48,328 nt of DNA from Elusimicrobiota bacterium (GTDB taxonomy: Bacteria; Elusimicrobiota; Elusimicrobia; UBA1565; UBA9628): assembly GCA_016207605.1 (NCBI GenBank), contig JACQPJ010000028.1:1-48328 (forward strand), given 5' to 3'. The position numbers and the translations under genes were made by a program. The notes beneath the pieces were generated by a model. The model worked only from the letters and a program-made list of their open reading frames with translations. It was not told the origin of the DNA and ran no database searches. Positions 15,622 through 23,965 of this stretch are shown here, in pieces. Numbering within the stretch: position 1 is the stretch's first letter; each line of letters opens with the position of its first letter.

Positions 15622-16730
15622 TCTTAGGGTCCTTAGCGCTCGTCCTGCTGGCGGCGCCGGCCGCGCACGGGCAGATCGGGCGCAAGAAGAAGGAGCTGGC
15701 CCGCATCCAGAGCGAGCTGCGCCGGACGCTGGCCGAGCTCGATTCCCTGCGCGTCTCCCAGGGGGCGCTCGGCCAGGACGTCAGCCGCCTGGAGGGGCTC
15801 GACGGCGAGTCCCGGCGGAGGCTGGAACGGCTCCGGACCGACGTCGCGAGGGCCGAGACGCGCCGCGCGGAGCTCCAGGCGCGCCTCGCCGCCGCCGCCC
15901 AAGTGGGGGACTTCTGGCGCTCCGCGCTCGAGTCCGAGGCCGCGCACTTGGCCGCGGCTCGCGCCGACCGTTCGGACTTCCACGGCGCGCGGGAGCTGTG
16001 GAGCGAGGAGTTCCGCCGCGCGGCCGTCCTGGAGAAGGCGCGCCACCTCCGGGGCCTGCAGGGCTTCCGCCGGCGCACCGAGCAGGACGAGTCCCAGGCC
16101 CGCCGCCGCGCCGCGGAGCTCGCGGGGAGCCGCCGCCGCGCGCAGGAGGAGCGCGAGCGCCGCCGGCGCGAGTACGAGGCCAAAAAGGCCGAGCTGGCCG
16201 CGACCCAGGCGCGCGTCGCCGAGGCCGCGCGCAAGGCCCGGGAGCTGGAGGAGTCGGCCAAGGCCATGTCCGCCCTGATCGAGCGCCTGGCGCGCCGGGC
16301 CGGGGCGGCTCAGCGCCCCGGCCGCCTCGACCTTCCGCCCCGCTCCCTCCCCTGGCCCGCGCGGGGCGCGGTCTTGAACGGCTTCGGCCGCGAGCGGGAC
16401 GCGCGCCTGGGCACCTGGGTCGTGCGCGAGGGCATCCTGCTGGGCACGGCGCCCGGGGCGGCAGTCGCGGCGGTCGCGGCGGGCAAGCTTATCTTCGCCG
16501 GCCTGTTCCGCTCCTACGGCCGCGTCGCGATCGTCGATCACGGCGGAGGCTTCTTCAGCGTCTACGGCTTCCTGGGCGCCGTTCTCAAGGAAAAAGGCGC
16601 GGTGGTGGCCGCCGGGGAGCGCATCGCCGACGCCGGTCCCGCGCAGGACGGCGGCCGCGTGTACTTCGAGATCCGGCGCGGGGCGCAGGCCCTCGACCCC
16701 CTGGCCTGGCTGCAACCCCTAAACAGATGA
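15603..16730 (+). CDS. EnvC-like coiled-coil protein with degenerate LytM (M23) domain
   Basis: 375 residues: signal peptide (ILGSLALVLLAAPAAHG), a long coiled coil (about 25-235), then an M23/LytM fold. The fold is recognisable from APGAAVAAVAAGKLIFAG, YGRVAIVDHGGGFFSVYG and the end RVYFEIRRGAQALDPLAWL. The zinc ligands are missing: the first HxxxD site reads VVREGILL and the HxH of active enzymes reads RVYF. This is the EnvC type, which activates amidases rather than cutting peptidoglycan. Placement directly after ftsX fits the FtsX-EnvC pathway for septal wall splitting. ATG 15603 overlaps ftsX by 19 bases. Confidence 0.85.
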   Translation: MARRAVILGSLALVLLAAPAAHGQIGRKKKELARIQSELRRTLAELDSLRVSQGALGQDVSRLEGLDGESRRRLERLRTDVARAETRRAELQARLAAAAQVGDFWRSALESEAAHLAAARADRSDFHGARELWSEEFRRAAVLEKARHLRGLQGFRRRTEQDESQARRRAAELAGSRRRAQEERERRRREYEAKKAELAATQARVAEAARKARELEESAKAMSALIERLARRAGAAQRPGRLDLPPRSLPWPARGAVLNGFGRERDARLGTWVVREGILLGTAPGAAVAAVAAGKLIFAGLFRSYGRVAIVDHGGGFFSVYGFLGAVLKEKGAVVAAGERIADAGPAQDGGRVYFEIRRGAQALDPLAWLQPLNR

Positions 16731-18079
16731 ACCACGAAGACACCAAGACACAAAGAGACAGGGGCGCGGCGGGGAAGAAAGCCGCAAAGAAGGTTTTTTA
16801 CTTCTTTCTTTTCCTTGTGTCTTTGTGTCTTCGTGGTTTTCCAGCCCGGGCGGAGACCCGGGCCGACAAGACCTACGAGCAGCTCAAGCTCCTGGTCGAC
16901 ATCCTGGGCTACGTCCAGGACGATTATGTCGACGACTCGGACGCGCGTAAGCTGGTCTACGGCGCGGCCCGGGGCCTGGTCGGCACGCTCGATCCCTTTT
17001 CCCAGTTCCTCGACCCGGAGCTCAACCGCGAGCTGAAGTCCGAGACCGAAGGCCAGTTCGGCGGCGTCGGCCTGCGCTTGGCGCTCAAGGACGGCTGGCT
17101 GACGGTGATGACGCCGATGCCCGGCACGCCCGCCTACCGCCTGGGAATCCTGCCCGGGGACCGCGTCGCGGAGATCGACGGGGCGCCGACCAAGGAGCTG
17201 GAGCTGGAGGAGGCCCTCAAGCGCATGCGCGGCGCCCCGGGCACGGCGGTCCGCGTCAAGCTGCTGCGCGGCTCGGGGCCCGGCGGCGCGGCCGAAGGAG
17301 CCGTCCGCGACCTGGAGATCACGCGCGAGCTCATCAAGATCGACTCCGTGGTCTGGCGCCGCCTGGAGTCCGGCGCGGGCTACGTCCGCGTCCTGGAGTT
17401 CAGCTCCAAGACGGTGGAGGATTTGGCCGACGCTCTCAAGCAGCTCGCGGCCTCGGGCATTTCCGGCCTCGTTTTGGACTTGCGCGACGACCCCGGCGGC
17501 CTCCTCTCCGCCGCGGTCGAGACGGCCTCGCTCTTCCTCGGCGAGGGCAAGCTCGTCGTCTACACCCAAGGCCGCCGGCCGGAGAGCCGCCAGGACTTCA
17601 ACGCCGGGCTCAAGGCGCCCTACGAGTCCTTGCCGCTGGTCGTGCTGATCAACGGCGGCTCGGCGTCGGCCTCGGAGATCGTGGCCGGGGCGCTCCAGGA
17701 CCACAAGCGCGCGGCCGTCGTCGGGCAGCGCAGCTACGGCAAGGGTAGCGTGCAGTCGCTCATCCCCCTGCCGGACGGCTCGGGCCTGCGCCTGACCGTC
17801 GCGCGCTACTACACGCCCAGCGGCCGCTCCATCCACCGCGACGGAAAGAACAAGGACTGGGGCATCCGTCCGGACGCGGCGGTGGAGGTCGCCGCGGAGG
17901 TCGAAGCCAAGCTCTACGCCCAGTGGGAGACCGTCTACGCCAAGGACAAGGCGCCGCGCTCCGCGGTCAAGCCCGAGGACATGGTCCGCGACGAGCAGCT
18001 CGACCGCGCCGTGGAGCTCCTCAAGGTCCGCGCCGCGCCGGCTCTCCCGGCGTCCGCCAAGGCCGGCGCCGGCGCGTGA
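16727..18079 (+). CDS. ctpA: Carboxyl-terminal processing protease, S41 family
   Basis: 450 residues, exported. After the signal segment (KKVFYFFLFLVSLCLRGFPARA, about 22-43) comes the N-terminal domain with YVQDDYVDD and LDPFSQFLDP, then a PDZ domain (about 105-190), then the S41 core. The catalytic pair is visible: S314 in GGSASASEI and K339 in SYGKGSVQ, with Q343 four residues on. These enzymes trim or degrade periplasmic proteins, including cell wall hydrolases and their regulators, which fits the ftsX-envC neighbourhood. Residues 1-37 come from an inserted mobile mini-element (see 16730-16838). ATG overlaps the previous stop as ATGA; the next gene overlaps as GTGA. Confidence 0.95.
   Translation: MNHEDTKTQRDRGAAGKKAAKKVFYFFLFLVSLCLRGFPARAETRADKTYEQLKLLVDILGYVQDDYVDDSDARKLVYGAARGLVGTLDPFSQFLDPELNRELKSETEGQFGGVGLRLALKDGWLTVMTPMPGTPAYRLGILPGDRVAEIDGAPTKELELEEALKRMRGAPGTAVRVKLLRGSGPGGAAEGAVRDLEITRELIKIDSVVWRRLESGAGYVRVLEFSSKTVEDLADALKQLAASGISGLVLDLRDDPGGLLSAAVETASLFLGEGKLVVYTQGRRPESRQDFNAGLKAPYESLPLVVLINGGSASASEIVAGALQDHKRAAVVGQRSYGKGSVQSLIPLPDGSGLRLTVARYYTPSGRSIHRDGKNKDWGIRPDAAVEVAAEVEAKLYAQWETVYAKDKAPRSAVKPEDMVRDEQLDRAVELLKVRAAPALPASAKAGAGA
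16730..16838. mobile_element. 109-bp inverted-repeat mini-element inside ctpA
   Basis: AACCACGAAGACAC... (16730-16753) and its inverted copy ...GTGTCTTCGTGGTT (16815-16838) are 24-base arms with one mismatch. The inner part also folds (AAAGAAG with CTTCTTT around 16786-16808). The arms share the AACCAC(G/A)AAGACACAAAGA core with the ends of the GxxExxxY element at 45500-46001. The insert is read in frame and encodes the N-terminus and signal peptide of the protease. It looks like a non-autonomous, MITE-like relative. Confidence 0.8.
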
Positions 18080-19083
18080 GGATTCTCGCCGTCGAGACCT
18101 CCTGCGACGACACCGCGGCGGCCGTCCTGGAGGACGGGCGCCTGCGCGCGAGCGTGGTCCTCTCGCAGGCCGCGCGCCATCGTCCCTTCCGGGGGGTCGT
18201 GCCCGAGCTGGCCTCCCGCGCCCACCTGGAGTTGCTCCTGCCCGCGGTCGCGCGCGCCTTGAGGCGGGCGGGCCCGGGCCGCCTCGACGCGGTCGCCTAC
18301 ACCCGCGGTCCCGGGCTGATGGGGCCGCTGCTGGTCGGCAAGGTGACGGCGCAGACCCTGGCGCGCCTGCTGGGCGTGCCGGCCGTCGGCGTCAACCACC
18401 TCGAGGGCCACGTGCTGGCCGTCGAGCTGGAGTATCGCCCGCGCTGGCCGCTGGTCTGCCTGGTGGCCTCGGGGGGGCATACGGACTTGGTGCTGGCCCG
18501 CGCTCCCGGGCGCTACCAGGTCCTCGGGCGCACGCGCGACGACGCGGCGGGAGAGGCCTACGACAAGGTCGCCCGCCTCCTGGGCCTGGGCTATCCCGGC
18601 GGTCCCGAGATCGACCGCCTGGCCGCCCGCGGCAACCCGCGCGCCGTCGCCTTTCCCCGCCCCTCGGCCCCCGGCTGGGACTTCTCATTCTCCGGACTCA
18701 AGACCGCCGTGCTCTATCACGTGCGCGCGCTCCCACGGCGCCCGCGGGGCCGCCTCCTGGCCGACTTGTGCGCGTCCTTCCAGGAGGCCGCGGCCGAGAC
18801 GCTCGCGGACAAGACCCTGGCCGCCGCGCGGCGCTTCGGCGCCCGCGACGTCGCCGTCGGCGGAGGCGTCGCCGCCAACTCGCGCCTGCGCGCGCTCCTG
18901 GCCGAGCGGGGTGCCGCCGCGGGCCTGCGCGTGCTCCTGCCCTCCCGCGCCCTATGCACGGACAATGCGGCCATGATCGGGCGGGCCGCCTGGCGCCGCC
19001 TGCGCGCGGGCCCGCCGCCCCGAGCCGGCCGCGCCGATCCGGCGCTCCCGCTGCGCTCCTGGGCGCCCCTTTCCTCTATATAA
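18076..19083 (+). CDS. tsaD: tRNA N6-adenosine threonylcarbamoyltransferase
   Basis: 335 residues, the normal TsaD length. TsaD transfers the threonylcarbamoyl group to A37 of ANN-decoding tRNAs. The N-terminus RILAVETSCDDTAAAVLEDG is diagnostic, as are VVPELASRAHLE, the metal-binding H108 and H112 in NHLEGHVLA, LVASGGHTDLVL, DDAAGEAYDKVARLLGLGYPGGPEID, WDFSFSGLKTAV, VAVGGGVAANSRLR, and CTDNAAMIG near the C-terminus. GTG 18076 overlaps the protease stop as GTGA and ends the long operon. The 440 bases after it are non-coding. Confidence 0.98.
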   Translation: MRILAVETSCDDTAAAVLEDGRLRASVVLSQAARHRPFRGVVPELASRAHLELLLPAVARALRRAGPGRLDAVAYTRGPGLMGPLLVGKVTAQTLARLLGVPAVGVNHLEGHVLAVELEYRPRWPLVCLVASGGHTDLVLARAPGRYQVLGRTRDDAAGEAYDKVARLLGLGYPGGPEIDRLAARGNPRAVAFPRPSAPGWDFSFSGLKTAVLYHVRALPRRPRGRLLADLCASFQEAAAETLADKTLAAARRFGARDVAVGGGVAANSRLRALLAERGAAAGLRVLLPSRALCTDNAAMIGRAAWRRLRAGPPPRAGRADPALPLRSWAPLSSI

Positions 19084-19106
19084 CGCTGTCGAGCGCTTCG
19101 CTCGCC

Positions 19107-19353
19107 GCCGAAAGGCTCCGTCTCCCCGTCCGTTTCCGATTGCGGCGGCGGAGGGCGGGTCCGAAGGGCCTGCCGAGCGCCGCGCCGGCCCCCGGCGGCG
19201 CTAGATGCTATCACCCTTCCTCGACGCATCTGTGCCGAGCCCGCAGGGTCGAGGCCGAGGCCGTTCGGAGCGCGCCCTTCTGGGGCGCGCGTCCCGTAGG
19301 ACCCGCCCTCCGCCGCCGCGGCCCGCGCGGACGCAAGGACGGAGCCTTTCGGC
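19107..19353. repeat. Long inverted repeat around a palindromic element
   Basis: GCCGAAAGGCTCCGTC (19107-19122) and a 21-base GC-rich stretch at 19142-19162 return as exact reverse complements at 19338-19353 and 19299-19319, with inner gaps of 19 and 18 bases. The arms are thus about 56 bases and roughly 80 percent complementary overall, with about 136 bases between. The loop holds the palindromic repeat copy at 19201. It may be two inverted copies of a second dispersed repeat, and transcribed it could act as a terminator between tsaD and the surface-protein gene. Confidence 0.75.
19201..19258 (+). repeat. Dispersed palindromic repeat, copy A
   Basis: Begins CTAG; first stem AGATGC (19203-19208) with GCATCT (19226-19231), 17-base loop containing TTCCTC, then TGTGCCG and a second half in which the stem is imperfect (GCCGAG against CGAGGC). 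It shares order, spacing and conserved loop with the copies at 33573, 40478, 44327 and 47242, but is the most diverged and is not at a stop codon. Confidence 0.7.
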
Positions 19354-19376
19354 GTCGGGCGAGGTCCCAGATTATC

Positions 19377-19417
19377 TAGGTCCTTTGGCCCCCCAGGATA
19401 TAGGACTAAGGACCCTG
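19377..19417. other. Second copy of the GGTCCTTTGGCC / TAGGACT intergenic motif
   Basis: GGTCCTTTGGCC at 19379-19390 is followed ten bases later by TAGGACT, matching the element at 7071-7119 (nine-base gap). Here GGTCCTT can also pair with AAGGACC just downstream, and TTCCAG with CTGGAA after that. It sits about 110 bases before the giant surface-protein gene. The rest of the gap to 19522 shows no convincing promoter. Confidence 0.5.
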
Positions 19418-19522
19418 TTCCAGGCGCTGGAATCGTTATATGCTGGCCGTAATATTCTGGAAATCCGAATGGCGAGCCGCGCGGTGTACACTGTCGTCCG
19501 CAGCGCCAGCGGCTCAGAACAC

Positions 19523-22500
19523 ATGATCCCAGACCGGCGTTCGACTCGCGCCCCCGGCGCGGCCGCCCTCGCGGCCGCTCTCCTCGCGCTTCCCATCCTG
19601 GCCGCCGCGCAGTCCGTTCAGATCTCCGTCAACACGGCCTTCGTGGCTTTTGCTCGGGGCGGCACCCCGCCCAACTGCCGCTCCGTCACCTCCGGGGGCG
19701 CCCTGCAGTTCGTCTGCGACATCCCCACGAGCGTGCCCACGCCGCAGAACGGCTACATCTCCAACGACCCGCAGATCAACTTCTCCAACGCGGCCGAGGC
19801 GGCGGTCTGCGACGGGGCGGCGCTCACGCTCAACGCCGGCGACCACCGCAGGAACGTCTGCAACAACCAGGTCTTCTTCTGCGCCCAGGTCGTGGGCACG
19901 GCGCCCAGCGGCACCGCGGTGGGCATCGACCAGATCGAGTTCGAGCTGTTCAAGTTCCAGAACGGCTCCAATCCCCTCGACCCGGCCTCCACGCCGCCCC
20001 TGCGCACCTACTTCGTGGACGGACCGGGCGTCATCGCGGGGGCGGGCTCGACGCCGCAGTACGTCCCCAGCGACACGACGGCGTCCTGCGTGCTCTGGGA
20101 CGGCTCCTACAACATCCAGGGCCTCTTCGGCCGGACCAACGGCGAGTTCGGCTTCCGGGTCACCGTCCAGACCAACCAGAGCGGGACCTCGGCCGGCAAC
20201 GTCACCATCACCCAGACGCGGGCCTACCCCACCGGGACCACGGGCGACGTCAACGGCGTGAGCGTGGTCCAGAAGCCGGTCACCGTGGACGTCAGCGACG
20301 TGCACGCCGTCGTCTCCTCGCCCACCGTGGTCGGCCAGATCACGGGGGTCGCGGCGGAGCCCTACAACCTGGCCTACCGGCTCTCCCGGGACGCGACGAC
20401 TTACATCACGATCAACCAGTCGGCCTCCCCGTTCGGGACCCTGCGCAGCGTGGTCCCCGGCCTGCCGCGCGTGGGGGAGGGCGTGCCCGCCGGCACGCTG
20501 ACGAACGGAGACTCCTGGGACGGGCGCGACAACAACGGCAACATGCTCCCGCCGGGCAACTACCTGGCGGTGTTCCAGGCCCTCTCCTCCAACGAGTACG
20601 GCGCCGACCTCTCCCAGTCCACGACCTACCAGATAGCCCTCGACCCCCTGCAGATCACCGACCTGCGCGTTTCGCCGCTCTCCGGAGGCTCGACCTCCCT
20701 GGCCGTCCTCTCCTACCAGCTGACCGAGCCGGCCACGGTGTACCTGGACATCTACCCCCCAGGCACCCAGTTCTGCCCGGGCGCCGGCGACCAGGGCCTC
20801 AACGACGTCAACAACGCCGCCCACGACCCGGCTTTCGCCGGCGCGATCCCGGGCAAGAGCTTCGGCGCCCGCCAGGGCAGCTGCGCGACCGGCGCGGTCG
20901 TGCAGCCCCTGCGCGAGGTCGTCCAGCAGCAGGCCGCGCGCCAGTCCGTGCTCTCCTTCTGGGACGGACGCGACGCCTCCGGCATCTTGGTCGGCGACGG
21001 CGACTATGTGTTCGTCATCTATGCCTCCCTGCCGTCCCAGGCGGGGACCGCCTACGTCGCCAGCGCGCTGGACCGCAGGGTCTGGACCTCGACGGCCAAG
21101 ACCGGCTTCCTGTCCGTGCTGAGGGGCTTGGTCGGCATCACCCAGGTCACGCCGACGTCGATCGTCGTCGGCTCCAGCCCGGCCGTCGCGGGCCTCAACC
21201 CCTTCACTTTCCGCTACCAGCTCTCCCGCGAGGCGGTCGTGTCGATGAAGATATTCGACGCCACGGGCGGCACCGTGGTCAAGACGCTGATCAACCAGGA
21301 GACGCGGCCCGGCTCGCTGGGCCTCTCGGAGACCTGGTCGGACGCCACCGACGACAACGGCCGCACGGTGTCATCGGGCACCTACCTCGTCCAGCTGACC
21401 GCGACCGACCCCGCCTTTCCGGCCAAGGTCTCGACGACCACGGCCCTGTTCCCGGTGCACTTGTTCCGCATCACCGACGTGGCGGTCTCGCCGCTGCTCT
21501 CCGGCGCCTCCGAGCAGGTCACGCTGAACTACCAGCTCTCCCAAACCATGTTCACGGCCTGGAACGTCTATCCCCCGGGCTCCGTGGTCGTGGCGAGCAG
21601 CGCGACGTGGCCGCCCTGTCCCGCGCAGAGCCCGCCCAACGCCTGCACGAGCGCCTCGGTCCTCACGCCGGCCGGCGCGCCCGCCTCGCCCGTCATCACC
21701 TTCCGCGGCCTGCGCCCCGGCCGCTTGAGGATCTCCGAGTTCTGGGACGGCCGCGATCCCAACGGCATCTTCGTCCCCGACGGCAACTACGTCTTCACCC
21801 TCACGGCCCAGTCCACGACCACGCCCCAGCAGTTCGCCTCCGACCGGGTCTACGGCACGCTGACCATCGCGCGAGGCGCGATCGTCTTCACCAGCTTCAG
21901 CGTGGCCCCGACGGTGCCCACGCTCTTCAACTCCAGCAACACCATCACGCTGGACCCCTTCACCATCGCCTACACGGTCACGCGGCAGTCGTCGGTGACG
22001 GTCCAAATCCTGAGCACATCCCTGCCCCCGCAGGTCGTGCGCACGCTGGTCGCCGGAGCGGTGCGCGACGCCAGCGTCCTCCAGAACGAGGTCTGGGACG
22101 GCAAGGACGACCGGGGCAACTTCCCGCCGGCCGGCTTCTACACCGTGCGCACGGTGGCCCAGGACGTGGCCTCGGCGCTGTCCTCGGGCTCGACGGCCCA
22201 GACCACCGTCTCCTACGACCCCCTGCGCATCTACGACCTGGCGGTCACCCCTCTGCGCTCCGACAACCCCTCGGCGATCATCTCCTACCAAGTCTCGGAG
22301 CCGATGCGGGTCGCCATCAAGATCTACCGGCCGGGCACGACGTTCGACGCCGCCGGCAATCCCTCGACGCCCGACGCGCAGTCGCTGGTCCAGCGCATCG
22401 TGGGGCTGCGGCCGGGCCGCACGCAGATCCAGGACTTTTGGGACGGCCGCGACCTCAAGCGGGCCCTCCAGCCCGACGGCAACTACAAGTTCAAGATCGT

Positions 22501-22939
22501 GGCCTCCACCGATCCCGCCGCCCTGGACAGCATCACGGGCGACATCCTGATCCCGGGAGAGCTGGCCGCCGACCGCCTCATTGACGACTTGCCCGTCGCC
22601 GTCAACGGCTCGGTCGACCCCGGCGCCGACTTCGAGACCAACACCTTCGTCTACCCCAACCCGGTGAGCGGACCCTCCGGCACGTTCCAAATCTACGCGC
22701 CGTTCCAGGCGAACGTGACGCTGCGGCTCTACACCCTGTCGGGGACGCTGGTGTTCACCCGGGACTTCGGCTCGGTCCCGCCCGCCTTCCAGTCCGGCCC
22801 GGTCTCCTTCGTCTGGAGCAAGGTCAACCAGAGCGGCCGCCGCGTCGGGCGCGGCCTCTATTACGCCCTGATCCGGGCGGACGCGACGGACGGCAGCGGC
22901 AACATCCTGCAGACCGTCAAGAAGGTCCTGGTCCCGTGA
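19523..22939 (+). CDS. Giant secreted surface protein with six FlgD-Ig-like modules
   Basis: 1138 residues from ATG 19523. Signal peptide (AAALAAALLALPILAAAQ). Six repeated modules each end in a WDGRD-type hairpin: SWDGRDNNGNMLPPGNYLA, FWDGRDASGILVGDGDYVF, TWSDATDDNGRTVSSGTYL, FWDGRDPNGIFVPDGNYVF, VWDGKDDRGNFPPAGFYTV, FWDGRDLKRALQPDGNYKF. This is the FlgD Ig-like fold used in flagellar hooks and in large surface proteins. The C-terminal 90 residues (YPNPVSGPSGTFQIY ... GLYYALIRADATDGSG) resemble the sorting-type domains of type IX cargo. Function likely structural or adhesive. An upstream frame extends to 19205 but lacks coding character. Confidence 0.8.
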   Translation: MIPDRRSTRAPGAAALAAALLALPILAAAQSVQISVNTAFVAFARGGTPPNCRSVTSGGALQFVCDIPTSVPTPQNGYISNDPQINFSNAAEAAVCDGAALTLNAGDHRRNVCNNQVFFCAQVVGTAPSGTAVGIDQIEFELFKFQNGSNPLDPASTPPLRTYFVDGPGVIAGAGSTPQYVPSDTTASCVLWDGSYNIQGLFGRTNGEFGFRVTVQTNQSGTSAGNVTITQTRAYPTGTTGDVNGVSVVQKPVTVDVSDVHAVVSSPTVVGQITGVAAEPYNLAYRLSRDATTYITINQSASPFGTLRSVVPGLPRVGEGVPAGTLTNGDSWDGRDNNGNMLPPGNYLAVFQALSSNEYGADLSQSTTYQIALDPLQITDLRVSPLSGGSTSLAVLSYQLTEPATVYLDIYPPGTQFCPGAGDQGLNDVNNAAHDPAFAGAIPGKSFGARQGSCATGAVVQPLREVVQQQAARQSVLSFWDGRDASGILVGDGDYVFVIYASLPSQAGTAYVASALDRRVWTSTAKTGFLSVLRGLVGITQVTPTSIVVGSSPAVAGLNPFTFRYQLSREAVVSMKIFDATGGTVVKTLINQETRPGSLGLSETWSDATDDNGRTVSSGTYLVQLTATDPAFPAKVSTTTALFPVHLFRITDVAVSPLLSGASEQVTLNYQLSQTMFTAWNVYPPGSVVVASSATWPPCPAQSPPNACTSASVLTPAGAPASPVITFRGLRPGRLRISEFWDGRDPNGIFVPDGNYVFTLTAQSTTTPQQFASDRVYGTLTIARGAIVFTSFSVAPTVPTLFNSSNTITLDPFTIAYTVTRQSSVTVQILSTSLPPQVVRTLVAGAVRDASVLQNEVWDGKDDRGNFPPAGFYTVRTVAQDVASALSSGSTAQTTVSYDPLRIYDLAVTPLRSDNPSAIISYQVSEPMRVAIKIYRPGTTFDAAGNPSTPDAQSLVQRIVGLRPGRTQIQDFWDGRDLKRALQPDGNYKFKIVASTDPAALDSITGDILIPGELAADRLIDDLPVAVNGSVDPGADFETNTFVYPNPVSGPSGTFQIYAPFQANVTLRLYTLSGTLVFTRDFGSVPPAFQSGPVSFVWSKVNQSGRRVGRGLYYALIRADATDGSGNILQTVKKVLVP

Positions 22940-23907
22940 GCTCCCGGCGCCTGGCCGTCGCGCTTCTTCTCGCGCTGGGCGCCGCGCGCCCGGCGGCGGC
23001 CATCGACGCCGAGGCCGGCACCAGCGGCGGCAACTTCCTCGAGGCGGGGCAGGGCTCGGCGCGCGCGATGGCGCTGGGTCGGGCGTACGTGGCCCTCGCC
23101 GAGGGCTCGGACGCCCTGACTTGGAACCCCGCGGGCCTAGCCCAGACCCAGCAGAGGGAGCTGGCTTTCTCCTACCTGCGCTATGTCCAGGGCCTCGACG
23201 CCCCGGTGTATCTGGGCTACGCCCATCCTCTCGGCCGCACGACCTGGGGGGCCAACGTCGGCTACCTGAGCGACAGCGGCTTCGACGTGCGCGACGCCAA
23301 CGGCATCCCCCAGCAGAACGCCAACGTCAATCTGCGCGACGCCTTCGGGACCATCGGCCTGGCGCGCTCGTTCTGGTACGAGAGGATCTTCGTCGGCGGC
23401 GGCCTGCGCCTGATCCAGGAAAACGTCGCGGGGTCCCGGCACGACTCGCTGGCCGGCGACGTCGGCGTCCTGCTCAAGCCCAGCGGCGTCCTCTCGCTGG
23501 GCGCGGCCCTGCAGAACCTCGGCGCGGGCGAGTCCAACGCCCCGCGCATCGCCCGCGGCGGCGCGGCCCTGCGCGCGGGCGACTTCCTCACGCTGTCGCT
23601 GGAGGTCAGCGACGCGACCGACGCCGGCACCCGCGTCGGGTTGGGCGGGGAGTTCCAGCTTCCGGAGGACTACCTGGACGTCGGCCAGCTCTCGCTGCGC
23701 GTGGGCTACCAGAACGTGGAGGGCTACGGCCAGAGCTTCAGCAGCCAGCTCAAGACGCTGCGCCTGGACCAGGCCAGCGGCCTGTCCTTCGGCATCGGCG
23801 TCTACACCTCCCAGGCCTTCGGTTATGGCCTGGCCCTGGACTACGCCTTCGTGCCCTACGGGGCGCTGGGAAGCGTGGACCAAATCTCGGTGAAGCTGAA
23901 ATTTTAA
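22936..23907 (+). CDS. PorV/PorQ-family outer membrane beta-barrel protein
   Basis: 323 residues. Signal peptide (LAVALLLALGAARPAAA). The mature N-terminus AGTSGGNFLEAGQGSARAMALGRAYVALAEGSDALTWNPAGLA is the classic PorV/UPF0164 opening, where small residues and a WNPAGL motif mark the FadL-like barrel. Alternating beta-strands run to the end, closing in KLKF, a beta-barrel type C-terminus. In Bacteroidota, PorV is the outer-membrane partner that receives type IX secretion cargo. The GTG start overlaps the FlgD-Ig gene by four bases, so barrel and likely cargo are made together. Confidence 0.85.
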   Translation: MSSRRLAVALLLALGAARPAAAIDAEAGTSGGNFLEAGQGSARAMALGRAYVALAEGSDALTWNPAGLAQTQQRELAFSYLRYVQGLDAPVYLGYAHPLGRTTWGANVGYLSDSGFDVRDANGIPQQNANVNLRDAFGTIGLARSFWYERIFVGGGLRLIQENVAGSRHDSLAGDVGVLLKPSGVLSLGAALQNLGAGESNAPRIARGGAALRAGDFLTLSLEVSDATDAGTRVGLGGEFQLPEDYLDVGQLSLRVGYQNVEGYGQSFSSQLKTLRLDQASGLSFGIGVYTSQAFGYGLALDYAFVPYGALGSVDQISVKLKF

Positions 23908-23928
23908 TGGTTTTTTAATGGAGATGTA

Positions 23929-23957
23929 TTGACACCCCATCGGGCGGCTGTTACACT
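23929..23957 (+). promoter_or_regulatory. Near-consensus sigma-70 promoter of the Tad pilus operon
   Basis: TTGACA (23929-23934), a 17-base spacer, and TACACT (23952-23957). Upstream of the -35 box lies an AT-rich UP-element-like run (ATTTTAATGGTTTTTTAATGG, split here as ATTTTAATGG and TTTTTTAATGG, 23901-23920). The distance from the -10 box to the first pilin start codon is only 8 bases, so the leader would be very short or leaderless. Confidence 0.8.
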
Positions 23958-23965
23958 GAAAACCT

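Noticed and set aside
19514-20824. Minus-strand frame of 436 residues opposite the surface-protein gene
   Set aside because: Low-complexity Val/Gly/Asp/Arg translation; shadow of the FlgD-Ig modules.
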